Below are positions 30,756 to 41,865 of a stretch of 64,000 nt of DNA, one piece after another. A program made the position numbers and the translations under genes. The first letter of the stretch is position 1. Each line of letters opens with the position of its first letter. This stretch comes from Pseudomonas chlororaphis subsp. aurantiaca (GTDB lineage Bacteria; Pseudomonadota; Gammaproteobacteria; Pseudomonadales; Pseudomonadaceae): positions 5,084,001-5,148,000 of the forward strand of contig NZ_CP059162.1 of NCBI RefSeq assembly GCF_013466605.1, written 5' to 3'. The notes beneath the pieces are model-generated. The model did not search any database, had not been told where the DNA came from, and worked only from the letters and a program-made list of their open reading frames with translations.

Positions 30756-31547
30756 ATGCGCGCACTTTTTGCTTGCCTGTTGTTGACCTTCTGCGCAATG
30801 AGCCAGGCGGCCATCAAGACCCAGGAAATCCCCTACCAGAGCCCCGACGGTACCCGGCTCATCGGCTACTACGCCTATGACGACGCGTTGAAAGGGCCAC
30901 GCCCGGGGGTAGTGGTGGTGCATGAATGGTGGGGCCTGAACGACTACGCCAAACGCCGGGCCCGGGATCTTGCGGCCCTGGGCTACAGCGCCCTGTCCAT
31001 CGATATGTATGGCGACGGCAAGAACACCGAGCACCCGAAAGACGCCATGGCCTTCATGCAGGCCGCCTCCAAAGACAGTGCCGCCGCCAGCGCGCGCTTC
31101 AAGGCCGGGCTCGACCTGCTGAAGAAACAACCGCAGACCGCCCCGGACAAGCTGGCCGCGATCGGCTACTGCTTCGGCGGCAAGGTGGTGCTGGACGCGG
31201 CGCGCCAGGGCCTGCCGCTGCTTGGTGTGGTGAGTTTCCATGGAGCCCTGGTCACCAACACGCCGGCCACCCCGGGCAGCGTCAAGGCGAAAATCCTGGT
31301 GGAGCACGGCGCCCTCGACAGCATGGTCACCGCCGATAACGTCAGCGCCTTCAAGGCAGAAATGGACAAGGCCGGCGCCGACTACCAGTTCGTCAACCTC
31401 GAGGGCGCCAAGCACAGCTTCAGCAATCCGGATGCCGACCGCATGAGCCACGGCGAACATGGCGGGCTGGACATCGGCTACAACAAGGCCGCCGATGAAC
31501 GCTCGTGGGCGGACATGCAGGCGCTCTTCAAGAAACTGTTCAACTGA
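30756..31547 (+). CDS. Dienelactone hydrolase family protein, exported
   Basis: An alpha/beta hydrolase of 263 residues with a signal peptide (MRALFACLLLTFCAMSQAA). The triad is visible: nucleophile Cys in AIGYCFGGKVVLD, Asp in HGALDSMVTADN and His in GAKHSFSNPDAD. The Cys nucleophile is the dienelactone hydrolase type. The natural substrate is unknown and a periplasmic location is inferred. A Shine-Dalgarno AAAGGAG precedes the ATG. It is divergent from oprH and its promoter region contains the PhoP repeats, so PhoP may affect it too. Confidence 0.88.
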   Translation: MRALFACLLLTFCAMSQAAIKTQEIPYQSPDGTRLIGYYAYDDALKGPRPGVVVVHEWWGLNDYAKRRARDLAALGYSALSIDMYGDGKNTEHPKDAMAFMQAASKDSAAASARFKAGLDLLKKQPQTAPDKLAAIGYCFGGKVVLDAARQGLPLLGVVSFHGALVTNTPATPGSVKAKILVEHGALDSMVTADNVSAFKAEMDKAGADYQFVNLEGAKHSFSNPDADRMSHGEHGGLDIGYNKAADERSWADMQALFKKLFN

Positions 31548-31642
31548 TCCCGCACCGACCGCCCCGGGGGCCTCAACTCCCGGGACAGCGGCATCGAGGC
31601 CGACGGTTGCCAGGCTACCCTCCAGCCTTACAACCCGGCAAA

Positions 31643-32377
31643 ATGCCTGGCATGAATCTCATCCCTACCCTCCCCGCCTGCTGCACCCCACTCGACGACC
31701 AGTGGCCGCTGCCCGATGCCCTGCCGGACACCGTCCTGCTCGGTACCCATTTTGATGCCTCGCGCCTGGCCAGCGACGACTTCCAGCTCAGCGCCATCGA
31801 GCCGCCCGCGAGCATTCAACGTTCGGTGGCGAAACGGCAGGCCGAGTTTCTCGCCGGTCGCCTCTGCGCCCGCGCTGCCCTGCAACGCCTGGATAGCCTG
31901 GACTGCATTCCGCCGATCGGCGAGGACCGGGCGCCGGTCTGGCCAGCGCACATCAGCGGCTCGATCACCCACAGCACCGGGCGTGCCGCGGCGATCGTCG
32001 CGCGCAAGGAGCATTGGCGCGGGCTCGGCATGGACCTGGAGAACCTGCTCAACATTGAACGGGCGGAGCGCCTGGCGGGGGAAATCCTCATCCCGGCCGA
32101 AATGCAGCGCATGGCCGCCGCCCCGCGCGAGCAACTGGCGCTCTGGGTCACCCTGACCTTTTCGGTGAAAGAAAGCCTGTTCAAGGCACTGTACCCGATC
32201 GTCCAGCAACGCTTCTATTTCGAACACGCCGAAGTCTTGGAGTGGACGGCCAGTGGCCAGGTCCGCCTGCGCCTGCTGACCGACCTGTCCGGCGAATGGC
32301 GCAATGGCAGTGAACTGGACGCGCAATTCGCCCTGCAGGACGGGCAACTGCTGAGCCTGGTCAGCATCCGGGCCTGA
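31643..32377 (+). CDS. pcpS: 4'-phosphopantetheinyl transferase PcpS
   Basis: Transfers phosphopantetheine from CoA to acyl- and peptidyl-carrier proteins of primary and secondary metabolism; it is the main Sfp-type PPTase of Pseudomonas. It has 244 residues. Motifs are FLAGRLCARAALQRL, the Mg-binding GLGMDLENL and FSVKESLFKALYP. The start MPGMNLIPTLPACCTPLDD resembles the MRAMN-type start of the P. aeruginosa protein. An ATG three codons on (31652) is the alternative. Its position near oprH-phoPQ and the hydrolase agrees with PA1165. Confidence 0.9.
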   Translation: MPGMNLIPTLPACCTPLDDQWPLPDALPDTVLLGTHFDASRLASDDFQLSAIEPPASIQRSVAKRQAEFLAGRLCARAALQRLDSLDCIPPIGEDRAPVWPAHISGSITHSTGRAAAIVARKEHWRGLGMDLENLLNIERAERLAGEILIPAEMQRMAAAPREQLALWVTLTFSVKESLFKALYPIVQQRFYFEHAEVLEWTASGQVRLRLLTDLSGEWRNGSELDAQFALQDGQLLSLVSIRA

Positions 32378-32404
32378 TGCCCGGACGAACCTGAGCGCAG
32401 GCCC

Positions 32405-34015
32405 TCAACCTTTATCCTGATGCCGTGGCCAGCTCAGGCTGAAGCAGGCGCCGCCGAGGGTCTTGCTCCTGCCGATCAACGCGCGGCCGTCGTGCCAGTG
32501 AATGATCCGCCGCACGATCGACAAACCCAACCCGTGACCGCCCGAAGCGCGGGTACGGCTGTCATCCAGGCGCAGGAACGGGGTGAAGATCCGCTCCCAG
32601 GCGCTTTCCGGAACCCCCGGGCCATCGTCCTCGACGTCGACCCGGCAACGCATCTGCCCCACCTGGTAACTGACCAGCACCTGCGACTCGGCGTGGCGCA
32701 TGGCGTTGCTCACCAGGTTCTGCAACGCCCGATGCAGATAGCGCGGCTCGGCCTCGACCCAGGCGCCATCGCAATCCGCCGCGGATAGGCACGAGCCACG
32801 CTGCACTTTGACTTGCGCGCGCAACGGCGCCAGCTCGCTGATCACCTGGTTGATCAACGCGTCCAGGTCGATGCGCTGGAAATTCAGCGCCGGCGAACCC
32901 TGCTCCAGCCGCGCATAGGTGAGCATTTCGTCCACCAGCCGGTCGAGGTCCTGGATATCGTTGTCCATGCCCTCCATGTACTTGTCCCGGGCCTGGGGGG
33001 TCGTCGCCGAGCCGATCATCTCCAGGCCGAAGCGCAGGCGCGCCACCGGCGTGCGCAACTCGTGGGAGACCGCGCGCACCAGTTCGCGCTGGATCGCCAG
33101 CAAGCGCTGCAAGTGCTCGGCCATGCCGTTGAAGGCCGCCGCCAGTCGCCCCACCGAGTCGGCGCCACCGGCCGGCACCCGGGCTTCCAGGCTGCCCTTG
33201 GCAATGCGCGTGGCCGCCGATTCCAGGCCACGCAAACGCCGCTCCAGCTGACGCACCAATAAATAGACGATCAGGCCGATCAGGCTCAGGCCCAGCACCG
33301 CGATCAACACCAGCCACTGCGGCGGGTAGGGATTCATCTGGTACAGCGGGCCTATTTCCAGGACCCAGGGCGTGCCCACCATGCCCGCGAACACGCGGAT
33401 CGAATCGCCGCCCTTGCCCAGGGCCATCACCGTATCGCCCTCGGCAACCCGGCGACGCTGGTCCTCGTCCATGTCCGCGTCGTCCTGGGTGACCAGGTGC
33501 ATGTCGAAGCCAAAGCCCTTGTCCTTTTTCAACGCCGCCAGGCGCTCTGGCTGCTCGGCCACCGAAAAGCGCACCAGCTCGTCGGCCAGCAGATAGATAG
33601 TCGCCCGCGCCAACTGTTCGCTGATCTGCTGCACCTCACCGGTCAGCAACAGCTGTTCCGGCTCGCTGACCAGGCGATAGACCCGCGCCGCGTAAGGCCC
33701 GGTCTGCTCCACCAGGGCCTGGCCGCGCAGCACGCGGTTGCGCTGCCCGAGGTCGAGGCCGGTCTGGGTGAAAGTTTGCAGGGTCAGCGGAATGCCCAAC
33801 AAGCGCTCCCACACCGCCAGGGCGCGGCGGCGCTCGATTTCGCTCATCGGTTGCAGGTTGTCGGCCATCAGCGAGAACGTGCCGTGGGCCAGGCGCTCGC
33901 GGTATTGCTCGCTGCGCACCTGGTTGAGCAGGTGCAGCGCCAGCACGCCCAACAGCGCCACCAGAATCAGCGCGGCGCACATGCCGCCGTAGATGCGCAG
34001 GAATATGGAGTTCAC
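32405..34015 (-). CDS. Sensor histidine kinase, RstB-like
   Basis: Membrane kinase of 536 residues. TM1 (about 8-30), a large periplasmic domain (about 35-230), TM2 (WLVLIAVLGLSLIGLIVYLLV), HAMP (LESAATRIAKGSLEARVP), the H-box LVRAVSHELRTPVARLRFGLEM, and ATPase motifs NLVSNAMRHAES, VEDDGPGVPES and GHGLGLSIVRRII are visible. Its start overlaps the response-regulator stop by 4 nt. By position next to nrdA it corresponds to the PAO1 pair PA1157-PA1158. The signal is unknown. Confidence 0.86.
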   Translation of the reverse strand: MNSIFLRIYGGMCAALILVALLGVLALHLLNQVRSEQYRERLAHGTFSLMADNLQPMSEIERRRALAVWERLLGIPLTLQTFTQTGLDLGQRNRVLRGQALVEQTGPYAARVYRLVSEPEQLLLTGEVQQISEQLARATIYLLADELVRFSVAEQPERLAALKKDKGFGFDMHLVTQDDADMDEDQRRRVAEGDTVMALGKGGDSIRVFAGMVGTPWVLEIGPLYQMNPYPPQWLVLIAVLGLSLIGLIVYLLVRQLERRLRGLESAATRIAKGSLEARVPAGGADSVGRLAAAFNGMAEHLQRLLAIQRELVRAVSHELRTPVARLRFGLEMIGSATTPQARDKYMEGMDNDIQDLDRLVDEMLTYARLEQGSPALNFQRIDLDALINQVISELAPLRAQVKVQRGSCLSAADCDGAWVEAEPRYLHRALQNLVSNAMRHAESQVLVSYQVGQMRCRVDVEDDGPGVPESAWERIFTPFLRLDDSRTRASGGHGLGLSIVRRIIHWHDGRALIGRSKTLGGACFSLSWPRHQDKG

Positions 34016-34737
34016 GGCGACAGGTCGGCAGCGGCTTCGGGGACGAACAGATAACCCTTGCTGCGGATGGTCTTGATCAGCCGCGGGTGTTCCGGGTCGT
34101 CGCCGATTTTCGGGCGGATCCGTGAGATGCGCACATCGATGGAGCGGTCCTGGCCGTCATAGCCGATGCCGCGCAGGGCGGTGAAGATTTCCTCGCGGGA
34201 CAGAATGCGCCCGGCGTTGGCCACCAACAGCCAGAGCAGGTCGAACTCAGCGCTGGTCAACTCGATACCGGCATCGTGCAACCAGGCTTCGCGCAAGGCG
34301 CTGTCCACCACCAGCGGACCGAATTGCAGACGCCGGGATTTCTCCGGCGCGGCGCCATCCACGGGTTCGCTGCGCCGCAACAGGGCCTGGATCCTGGCCA
34401 GCAACAGACGCGGACGGACCGGCTTGCACACATAATCGTCGGCACCGGTGTCCAGCCCCAGCACCTGGTCCATGTCGTCGGTGCGCGCGGTCAGCATCAG
34501 GATCGGCCCGTCGTATCGATCGCGGACCTTGCGGCAAATGCTCAGGCCATCCTCGCCGGGCAGCATCAGGTCGAGGATCACCAGGTCGGGTTGTTCGGCA
34601 ATGATCCGCGCCGCGGCCAGGGCGCCATTGCCCTCGATGGCGACGCGCAGTCCGTTGCTCTGCAGATATTCACAGGTCAACTCGGCCAGTCGCTGATCGT
34701 CCTCGACGATCAATATCTGCCACGCTTCTTGCTCCAC
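34012..34737 (-). CDS. Response regulator, OmpR family, RstA-like
   Basis: DNA-binding regulator of 241 residues. The receiver carries IEDD-type ILIVEDDQRLAEL, the phosphoacceptor in DLVILDLMLPGEDGLS, LTARTDDMDQVLG and YVCKPVRPRLL. The winged helix has LTSAEFDLLWLLVANAGRILS and SIDVRISRIRPKIGDD. I chose the GTG at 34737 (VEQEAWQILIVEDD) with Shine-Dalgarno GAGG six bases away. The open frame runs on to 35010 without conserved sequence. It is divergent from nrdA. Confidence 0.87.
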   Translation of the reverse strand: MEQEAWQILIVEDDQRLAELTCEYLQSNGLRVAIEGNGALAAARIIAEQPDLVILDLMLPGEDGLSICRKVRDRYDGPILMLTARTDDMDQVLGLDTGADDYVCKPVRPRLLLARIQALLRRSEPVDGAAPEKSRRLQFGPLVVDSALREAWLHDAGIELTSAEFDLLWLLVANAGRILSREEIFTALRGIGYDGQDRSIDVRISRIRPKIGDDPEHPRLIKTIRSKGYLFVPEAAADLSP

Positions 34738-35025
34738 GGTGACCTCTGCTTGCCAGGTATGGGCTCCGGAAGAATCCGCCCGTCTTTTTGTAATGTGAGA
34801 TGGATAAAACGATGCATCGAAGGCCCGATTGTAGCAACGGCAAAGGCCGTGAACACAAGGCGCTGAATACGCTCGGTAAAGGCGTTTTTTTGTGATAGGG
34901 TTCGCGCCCGCAAAAATCCGCCCCGGGCAGTTTTGCAGGGTAGAAAACAGTGACAAACGGTAGGATCCAGCCCTGCTGCGGCCTGCGTGAGGTTTACTCG
35001 CCTCATACACAATTTACGCACAACC

Positions 35026-35034
35026 TTATCCACA
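35026..35034 (+). promoter_or_regulatory. DnaA box upstream of nrdA
   Basis: TTATCCACA, an exact match to the high-affinity E. coli R1 DnaA box. In E. coli DnaA controls nrdAB. Here the box is 28 bp upstream of the first NrdR box, consistent with coupling dNTP synthesis to replication initiation. Confidence 0.7.
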
Positions 35035-35043
35035 GGCTGTACG

Positions 35044-35110
35044 TTGCAATCACCCCCAAAAACGCATTATCTTGTAGCTCGGCCGCAAAAAAACCCTACA
35101 TCTAGGGTTT
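35044..35110 (+). promoter_or_regulatory. nrdA promoter with two NrdR boxes
   Basis: ACGCATTATCTTGTAG (35062-35077) and ACCCTACATCTAGGGT (35093-35108) match the 16-bp NrdR box pattern (ACACWATATYTWGTGT) at about 12 and 13 positions. They are exactly 31 bp apart, the three-turn spacing known for NrdR. The second is inside a perfect 8-bp-arm inverted repeat (35091-35110). A -35-like TTGCAA (35044-35049) and -10-like TATCTT (35068-35073) overlap the first box, so the repressor would block RNA polymerase. Confidence 0.75.
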
Positions 35111-35468
35111 CAGGCCAAAAACCAAACACAAATCAGACAAGAAACTCAAGCGCTTTTCTTGCACTTCTTTGGTTGAACCAATCGGATTTTCAGAAGCCAA
35201 ACCGCGCGTGCGGATGGCTGCGGTTTTCCAGCCTACGGCGAGGAAAACGGTACGGGTGTTGCAGTACATGACTGTCACCCACCAGGAATACGGTCACGAG
35301 CCCCAGGCTCGCGACCTATGACTTCGGCATGGAAGCGGCGCCAACAGCCCCCCTTCCTGAACTGTCCCGAAGTCGTTATGCCCGGCGTGCGCCGGTTGTA
35401 GTGCTTCAGGACGGAACGGTGGGCACCCAAAGGGTGCCCAAACAAACATAGAGAACGTGGAGACACCC
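35111..35468 (+). other. Long nrdA leader with two hairpins
   Basis: About 360 nt without a gene between the NrdR boxes and nrdA. It contains the stem CCGGCG-TG-CGCCGG (35382-35395) and a 9-bp stem TGGGCACCC-AAA-GGGTGCCCA (35420-35440) just before the Shine-Dalgarno GTGGAG. Neither has a T-tract. I do not recognise a known riboswitch. A second, closer promoter cannot be excluded. Confidence 0.5.
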
Positions 35469-38360
<2,892 letters not shown>

Positions 38361-38396
38361 GCTGAACCGATAGGCGCCTTCCGGCGCTTATCCGAA

Positions 38397-38432
38397 CCCC
38401 CGACAGGCCCTGCCTGCCGGGGGTTTTCTTTT
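38397..38432 (+). terminator. Terminator of nrdA
   Basis: CCCCC at 38397-38401 and CAGG pair with CCTG and GGGGG at 38413-38423, followed by TTTTCTTTT. A smaller AAGCGCC-like hairpin lies at 38372-38389. Confidence 0.85.
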
Positions 38433-38614
38433 GCCCGGGGAAAAACAGCCCTATCCATCCTCCGCAGCCGCGACGGGCTCGCGAGATTGCGTCCGAGCAC
38501 AGCCCGCAGCCCCGGCAGCCGCTATCGGCTGACGCCCCACCGGCGCGTCAATGACTCATCGCGAGCAAGCTTCGCCCCTACGGAAGCGGGCCGTGGTCGA
38601 TGAAACTTGCGGGC
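38433..38614. other. Intergenic sequence between nrdA and flgE terminators
   Basis: About 180 nt with no gene. 38557-38582 (ATCGCGAGCAAGCTTCGCCC) is a degenerate half of the same REP family seen at 20666. Nothing else is recognised. Confidence 0.5.
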
Positions 38615-38616
38615 AC

Positions 38617-38646
38617 AAAAAAGCCCCTGCGATGAGGGGCTTTTTT
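38617..38646 (-). terminator. Terminator of flgBCDE
   Basis: GCCCCT (38623-38628), loop GCGATG, AGGGGC (38635-38640), flanked by A6 and T6, so it works on either strand. It lies 24 nt beyond the flgE stop. Confidence 0.9.
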
Positions 38647-38669
38647 CAAGCGCTGTCAGCCAGCCATTA

Positions 38670-39995
38670 TCAGGTCATCTGAATAATGGTCTGCATGATG
38701 GTGCTCTGGGTGGAGATGGTCTTGGCGTTCGCCTGGTAGTTGCTCTGGGCCTTGATCAGGTCCACGAGTTCGTTGGTCAGGTTGACGTTCGACTCTTCCA
38801 GGGAGTTGGACACGATCGAACCCAGGGTGCCGGTTTCGGGAGCATCGTAGCCTGGTACGCCCGAAGCGTAGGTTTCTCTCCAGCTGGTGCCGCCTACCGG
38901 CTGCAGGCCTTGTTCGTTGGTGAAGCTGGCCAGGGAGATCTGGCCGATTGCCTTGTTCTGGCTGTTGCTGAAGTTGGCGAACAGGGTACCGGTGCCGTCG
39001 ATGGTCAGGTTGGTGATCTGGCCAGTGGCATAGCCGTCCTGCACCGGCAGCGAACGCGCGGTATCGGCGTTGAACTGCGTGGTGCTGGTCATGGAGATGG
39101 TCACGCCGCCGGCATTGGCGCTGGCATCGTTGGCCTTCCACACGCCATTGGTCACAGTGCCAGGCACCCAGCCCGTCAGGGTCAGGTTGTTGCCCGGATT
39201 AGGCGTAGTGGCAGGCGGCGTGATGACCGAAACCAGTTTGCCGGCGGAGTCGAAATTCATGGTCGATGCGACTGGAGCGGTAGCACCGGTGGTGGTCGGA
39301 GCGGAACCATCGAGGTTACGACCATTGACCAGGGTGTAGGTCTTCCAGGTGTTGGCACCGGTTTTCACCATGTACTGGTCCAGCTTGTGCTCGTTGCCCT
39401 GGCTGTCATAGATCGGTGTGCTGAACTGCTTGGTGTAGGTTTCCACCTTGGTCGGATCGAAGGCAAACCCTGTCACGCTCTGGTCGATGATCGGCGCGGT
39501 GGAGTTCAGGTTGATGGTCGAGGACACCGAGCTGGTGGGCTTCGGCGACAGGTTCGAGGTGTCGATGCGCAGGTCGGTCAGCACGCCGTTGACGATCTTG
39601 CCATTGGCATCGACCGCATAACCTTGCAGGCGGGCAGTGCCATCGGTGTTGGTGATATAGCCGTCCTTGTCGGTCTTGAAGGTACCGGCGCGGGTGTAGG
39701 TCAGCGAGCCGTTGTCGCTCAGCACGAAGAAACCCGAACCCTGGATACCCATGTCCAGTACGTTGCCGGTGTTGTTCACGTCGCCCTGGCCGAACTGCTG
39801 GGAAACGTTGGCCAGACGCACGCCGTTACCCACGGTCTTGCTGCCGGTGCCCAGCTTGGTGGCCGAGTAGACGTCGGCGAATTCGGCACGCGACGATTTG
39901 AAGCCGGTGGTCGCCACGTTGGCGATGTTGTTGCCGGTCACATCCAGTTGCTTGTTGGCAGCATAGAGACCGCTAAGGCCGATATTAAAAGACAT
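38670..39995 (-). CDS. flgE: Flagellar hook protein FlgE
   Basis: Polymerises into the flexible hook. It has 441 residues. The N-terminal rod/hook motif is MSFNIGLSGLYAANKQLDVTGNNIANVATTGFK, and the C-terminal motif is SNVNLTNELVDLIKAQSNYQANAKTISTQSTIMQTIIQ, both conserved in axial proteins. The middle variable domain is rich in Thr, Ser and Asn. It is the last gene of flgBCDE here. flgF does not follow; a terminator and nrdA do. Confidence 0.96.
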   Translation of the reverse strand: MSFNIGLSGLYAANKQLDVTGNNIANVATTGFKSSRAEFADVYSATKLGTGSKTVGNGVRLANVSQQFGQGDVNNTGNVLDMGIQGSGFFVLSDNGSLTYTRAGTFKTDKDGYITNTDGTARLQGYAVDANGKIVNGVLTDLRIDTSNLSPKPTSSVSSTINLNSTAPIIDQSVTGFAFDPTKVETYTKQFSTPIYDSQGNEHKLDQYMVKTGANTWKTYTLVNGRNLDGSAPTTTGATAPVASTMNFDSAGKLVSVITPPATTPNPGNNLTLTGWVPGTVTNGVWKANDASANAGGVTISMTSTTQFNADTARSLPVQDGYATGQITNLTIDGTGTLFANFSNSQNKAIGQISLASFTNEQGLQPVGGTSWRETYASGVPGYDAPETGTLGSIVSNSLEESNVNLTNELVDLIKAQSNYQANAKTISTQSTIMQTIIQMT

Positions 39996-40025
39996 ATTCC
40001 ACTCCTTGTGCCGCGTTAGTCGGCT

Positions 40026-40754
40026 CTAGATACCAATGGTTTGAACTTTGGAGAGCGCCACGGGGCTGCTCAGTCCTGCGAGATTCAACATCAGCTCACC
40101 GCCGGTCTGGCTGATGGTGACGCTGTTGACCGTCGCCGGCAGGTAAGTGACCAGGTCGGTCGCCTTGCCATCGATCGTTGTGCTGGCCTTGAAGGTGTAG
40201 TTGCCCGGATCGGCCTTGGTGCCGTCGGTCTTGGTGCCGTCCCAGACAAAGCTGGTGCTGCCGGCCTTCTGACTGCCCAGGTCGAGGGTCTTGACCGCCT
40301 TGCCATCCTTGTCGGTGATGGTCACGGTGACACCGCTGACGCCGGTAGGCACAGTCACCGAACCAGTCATGCTCTTGGTGGTATCGACCTGGGTGGCACC
40401 GGTCTGGACGATCACCGAACGCCCCACCAGGGACGAAGCCTGCAGGGCCTGGGACGACTTGTAGCTGCCAGTGATGGAGTTCACCGAGGTATTGAGGGTG
40501 GTGATCCCTTCCAGGGTGGAGAACTGCGCCAACTGGGCAACGAACTCGCTGTTGTCCTGCGGGTCCAGCGGGTTCTGGTTTTTCAGTTGGGTCACCAGCA
40601 GCTTCAGGAACGCGTCCTTGCCCAGCTCATTTTTACCCTTGACGCTGTTGGTGGCCGCCGCCAGGCCATCATTGCTAGTGGTCGGGGTCTTCTTCGAGGA
40701 GTTCGCAAGGATCTCCTTGAGCGTCAGGCCACTGGTGCTATCGGAAACACTCAT
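40026..40754 (-). CDS. flgD: Flagellar hook-capping protein FlgD
   Basis: Scaffold needed for hook assembly, 242 residues. The conserved N-terminal domain is LGKDAFLKLLVTQLKNQNPLDPQDNSEFVAQLAQFSTLEGI. The C-terminal part contains the FlgD Ig-like/Tudor domain (TVTITDKDGKAVKTLDLGSQKAGSTSFVWDGTKTDG). It is 30 nt upstream of flgE and 15 nt downstream of flgC in the operon. Confidence 0.95.
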   Translation of the reverse strand: MSVSDSTSGLTLKEILANSSKKTPTTSNDGLAAATNSVKGKNELGKDAFLKLLVTQLKNQNPLDPQDNSEFVAQLAQFSTLEGITTLNTSVNSITGSYKSSQALQASSLVGRSVIVQTGATQVDTTKSMTGSVTVPTGVSGVTVTITDKDGKAVKTLDLGSQKAGSTSFVWDGTKTDGTKADPGNYTFKASTTIDGKATDLVTYLPATVNSVTISQTGGELMLNLAGLSSPVALSKVQTIGI

Positions 40755-40769
40755 CTGAGTCGCCTCTTA

Positions 40770-41213
40770 TCACTGACCGAGGGTCAGGACCTTCTGCATC
40801 ATGGTTTTGGCGGTGTTCATCATTTCCGCGTTGGTCTGGAACGAGCGGCTGGCGGAAATCATGTCGGCCATTTCTTCCACCACGTTGACGTTGGGGTAGT
40901 AGACATACCCCTTGGCGTCGGCGGCCGGATGGTTAGGCTCGTAACGCGCCTCGAGGTTGCTCTGGTCCTCGACCACACCCAGCACCTGAACGCCCTGACC
41001 GGCCGCGTCCTGATTCTGGAACAGCGACTGGCTGCCGCCGCTTTGCGCGCCCTGGAACATGGTGGCGAACACCGGGTGGCGCGCACGGTAGGTCTGGTCG
41101 ATGCTCGAGGAGACTGTCTCGGCGTTGGCGATGTTACTGGCGACGGTGTTCAAGCGAGTGGTCTGGGCACTCATGCCACTACCGGCAATATTGAAAACAC
41201 TGGCGAGGGACAT
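40770..41213 (-). CDS. flgC: Flagellar basal-body rod protein FlgC
   Basis: Proximal rod subunit, 147 residues, usual length. The N-terminal motif is MSLASVFNIAGSGMSAQTTRLNTVASNIANAET and the C-terminal motif is VVEEMADMISASRSFQTNAEMMNTAKTMMQKVL. It starts 3 nt after the flgB stop codon. Confidence 0.96.
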   Translation of the reverse strand: MSLASVFNIAGSGMSAQTTRLNTVASNIANAETVSSSIDQTYRARHPVFATMFQGAQSGGSQSLFQNQDAAGQGVQVLGVVEDQSNLEARYEPNHPAADAKGYVYYPNVNVVEEMADMISASRSFQTNAEMMNTAKTMMQKVLTLGQ

Positions 41214-41216
41214 GGA

Positions 41217-41624
41217 TTACTCTCCGCGCAGGGCTGACACCAGCCCTTTGAATTTGCTGTTGAGCAGCGTGAAGCTGGCCTGGAAGTTCACCGAGTTCTC
41301 GGCGTAGTTCGACTGTTCCAGTTGGGCATCCACGGTGTTCTGGTCGATCGATGGCTGCATCGGCGTGCGATACAGCAGCGATTCGTCGCCGCTGCTCAGG
41401 CCTTCAGCTTCGATGTGCCGGCTGTTGGTCATGTTCAGGGCAAAGGTGCCGCTCTTGGCTTTCTCGTTCTGCTCGGCGAGCACGGCGGAGAAGTCCAGAT
41501 CCCGAGCCTTGTAGTTCGGGGTGTCGGCGTTGGCGATGTTGTTGGCCAGCACCTCGGCACGCTTGGCGCGAAAGCCAAGGGCTTGTTCATGAATGCCGAG
41601 CGCTTTATCGAAGCTGATGCTCAT
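41217..41624 (-). CDS. flgB: Flagellar basal-body rod protein FlgB
   Basis: Proximal rod subunit, 135 residues. The start at 41624 (MSISFDKALGIHEQALGFRAKR) has GAAGG upstream; the open frame up to 41696 runs through the promoter. NNIANADTPNYKARDLDF is the rod-protein signature. It is the first gene of flgBCDE and is preceded by a sigma-54 promoter. Confidence 0.95.
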   Translation of the reverse strand: MSISFDKALGIHEQALGFRAKRAEVLANNIANADTPNYKARDLDFSAVLAEQNEKAKSGTFALNMTNSRHIEAEGLSSGDESLLYRTPMQPSIDQNTVDAQLEQSNYAENSVNFQASFTLLNSKFKGLVSALRGE

Positions 41625-41664
41625 GTTGGGAAACCTTCGACCAGATTTTTCGTAAGCAGGACAT

Positions 41665-41680
41665 AGCAAGCTGCGTGCCA
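41665..41680 (-). promoter_or_regulatory. Sigma-54 promoter of flgBCDE
   Basis: On the minus strand, TGGCACGCAGCTTGCT matches TGGCAC-N5-TTGCT exactly with GG-N10-GC spacing, 41 bp upstream of the flgB ATG. In P. aeruginosa this operon depends on RpoN and FleR. Confidence 0.87.
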
Positions 41681-41723
41681 AGTACCAAAACCCCATAAAT
41701 CAAGGCTTTGCGGGCAGCGGCAA

Positions 41724-41787
41724 AGCGGCAATGCCAGAAAAGCGGCAAGGCATTTCCGCGAAACGTCAGCAAAGCGGCAATGCCGCT
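41724..41787 (-). promoter_or_regulatory. Repeated AGCGGCAA motifs, candidate enhancer sites
   Basis: AGCGGCAATGCC (41724-41735), AGCGGCAAGGCA (41741-41752) and the perfect palindrome AGCGGCAATGCCGCT (41773-41787) lie 45-110 bp upstream of the sigma-54 promoter. They are candidates for binding of FleQ or FleR. I know of no published consensus to compare. Confidence 0.45.
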
Positions 41788-41823
41788 ATTGCCGCCCTGC
41801 GCCGCAAAAGGAATCGCGGGCAT

Positions 41824-41852
41824 AAAAAAGAGGCCCGAAGGCCTCTCTTTTC
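41824..41852 (-). terminator. Terminator of cheVR
   Basis: Stem GAGGCC (41830-41835), loop CGAA, GGCCTC (41840-41845), with T6 on the minus strand side at 41829-41824. It lies 14 nt beyond the cheR stop. Confidence 0.88.
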
Positions 41853-41865
41853 ATCAGCGACAATC

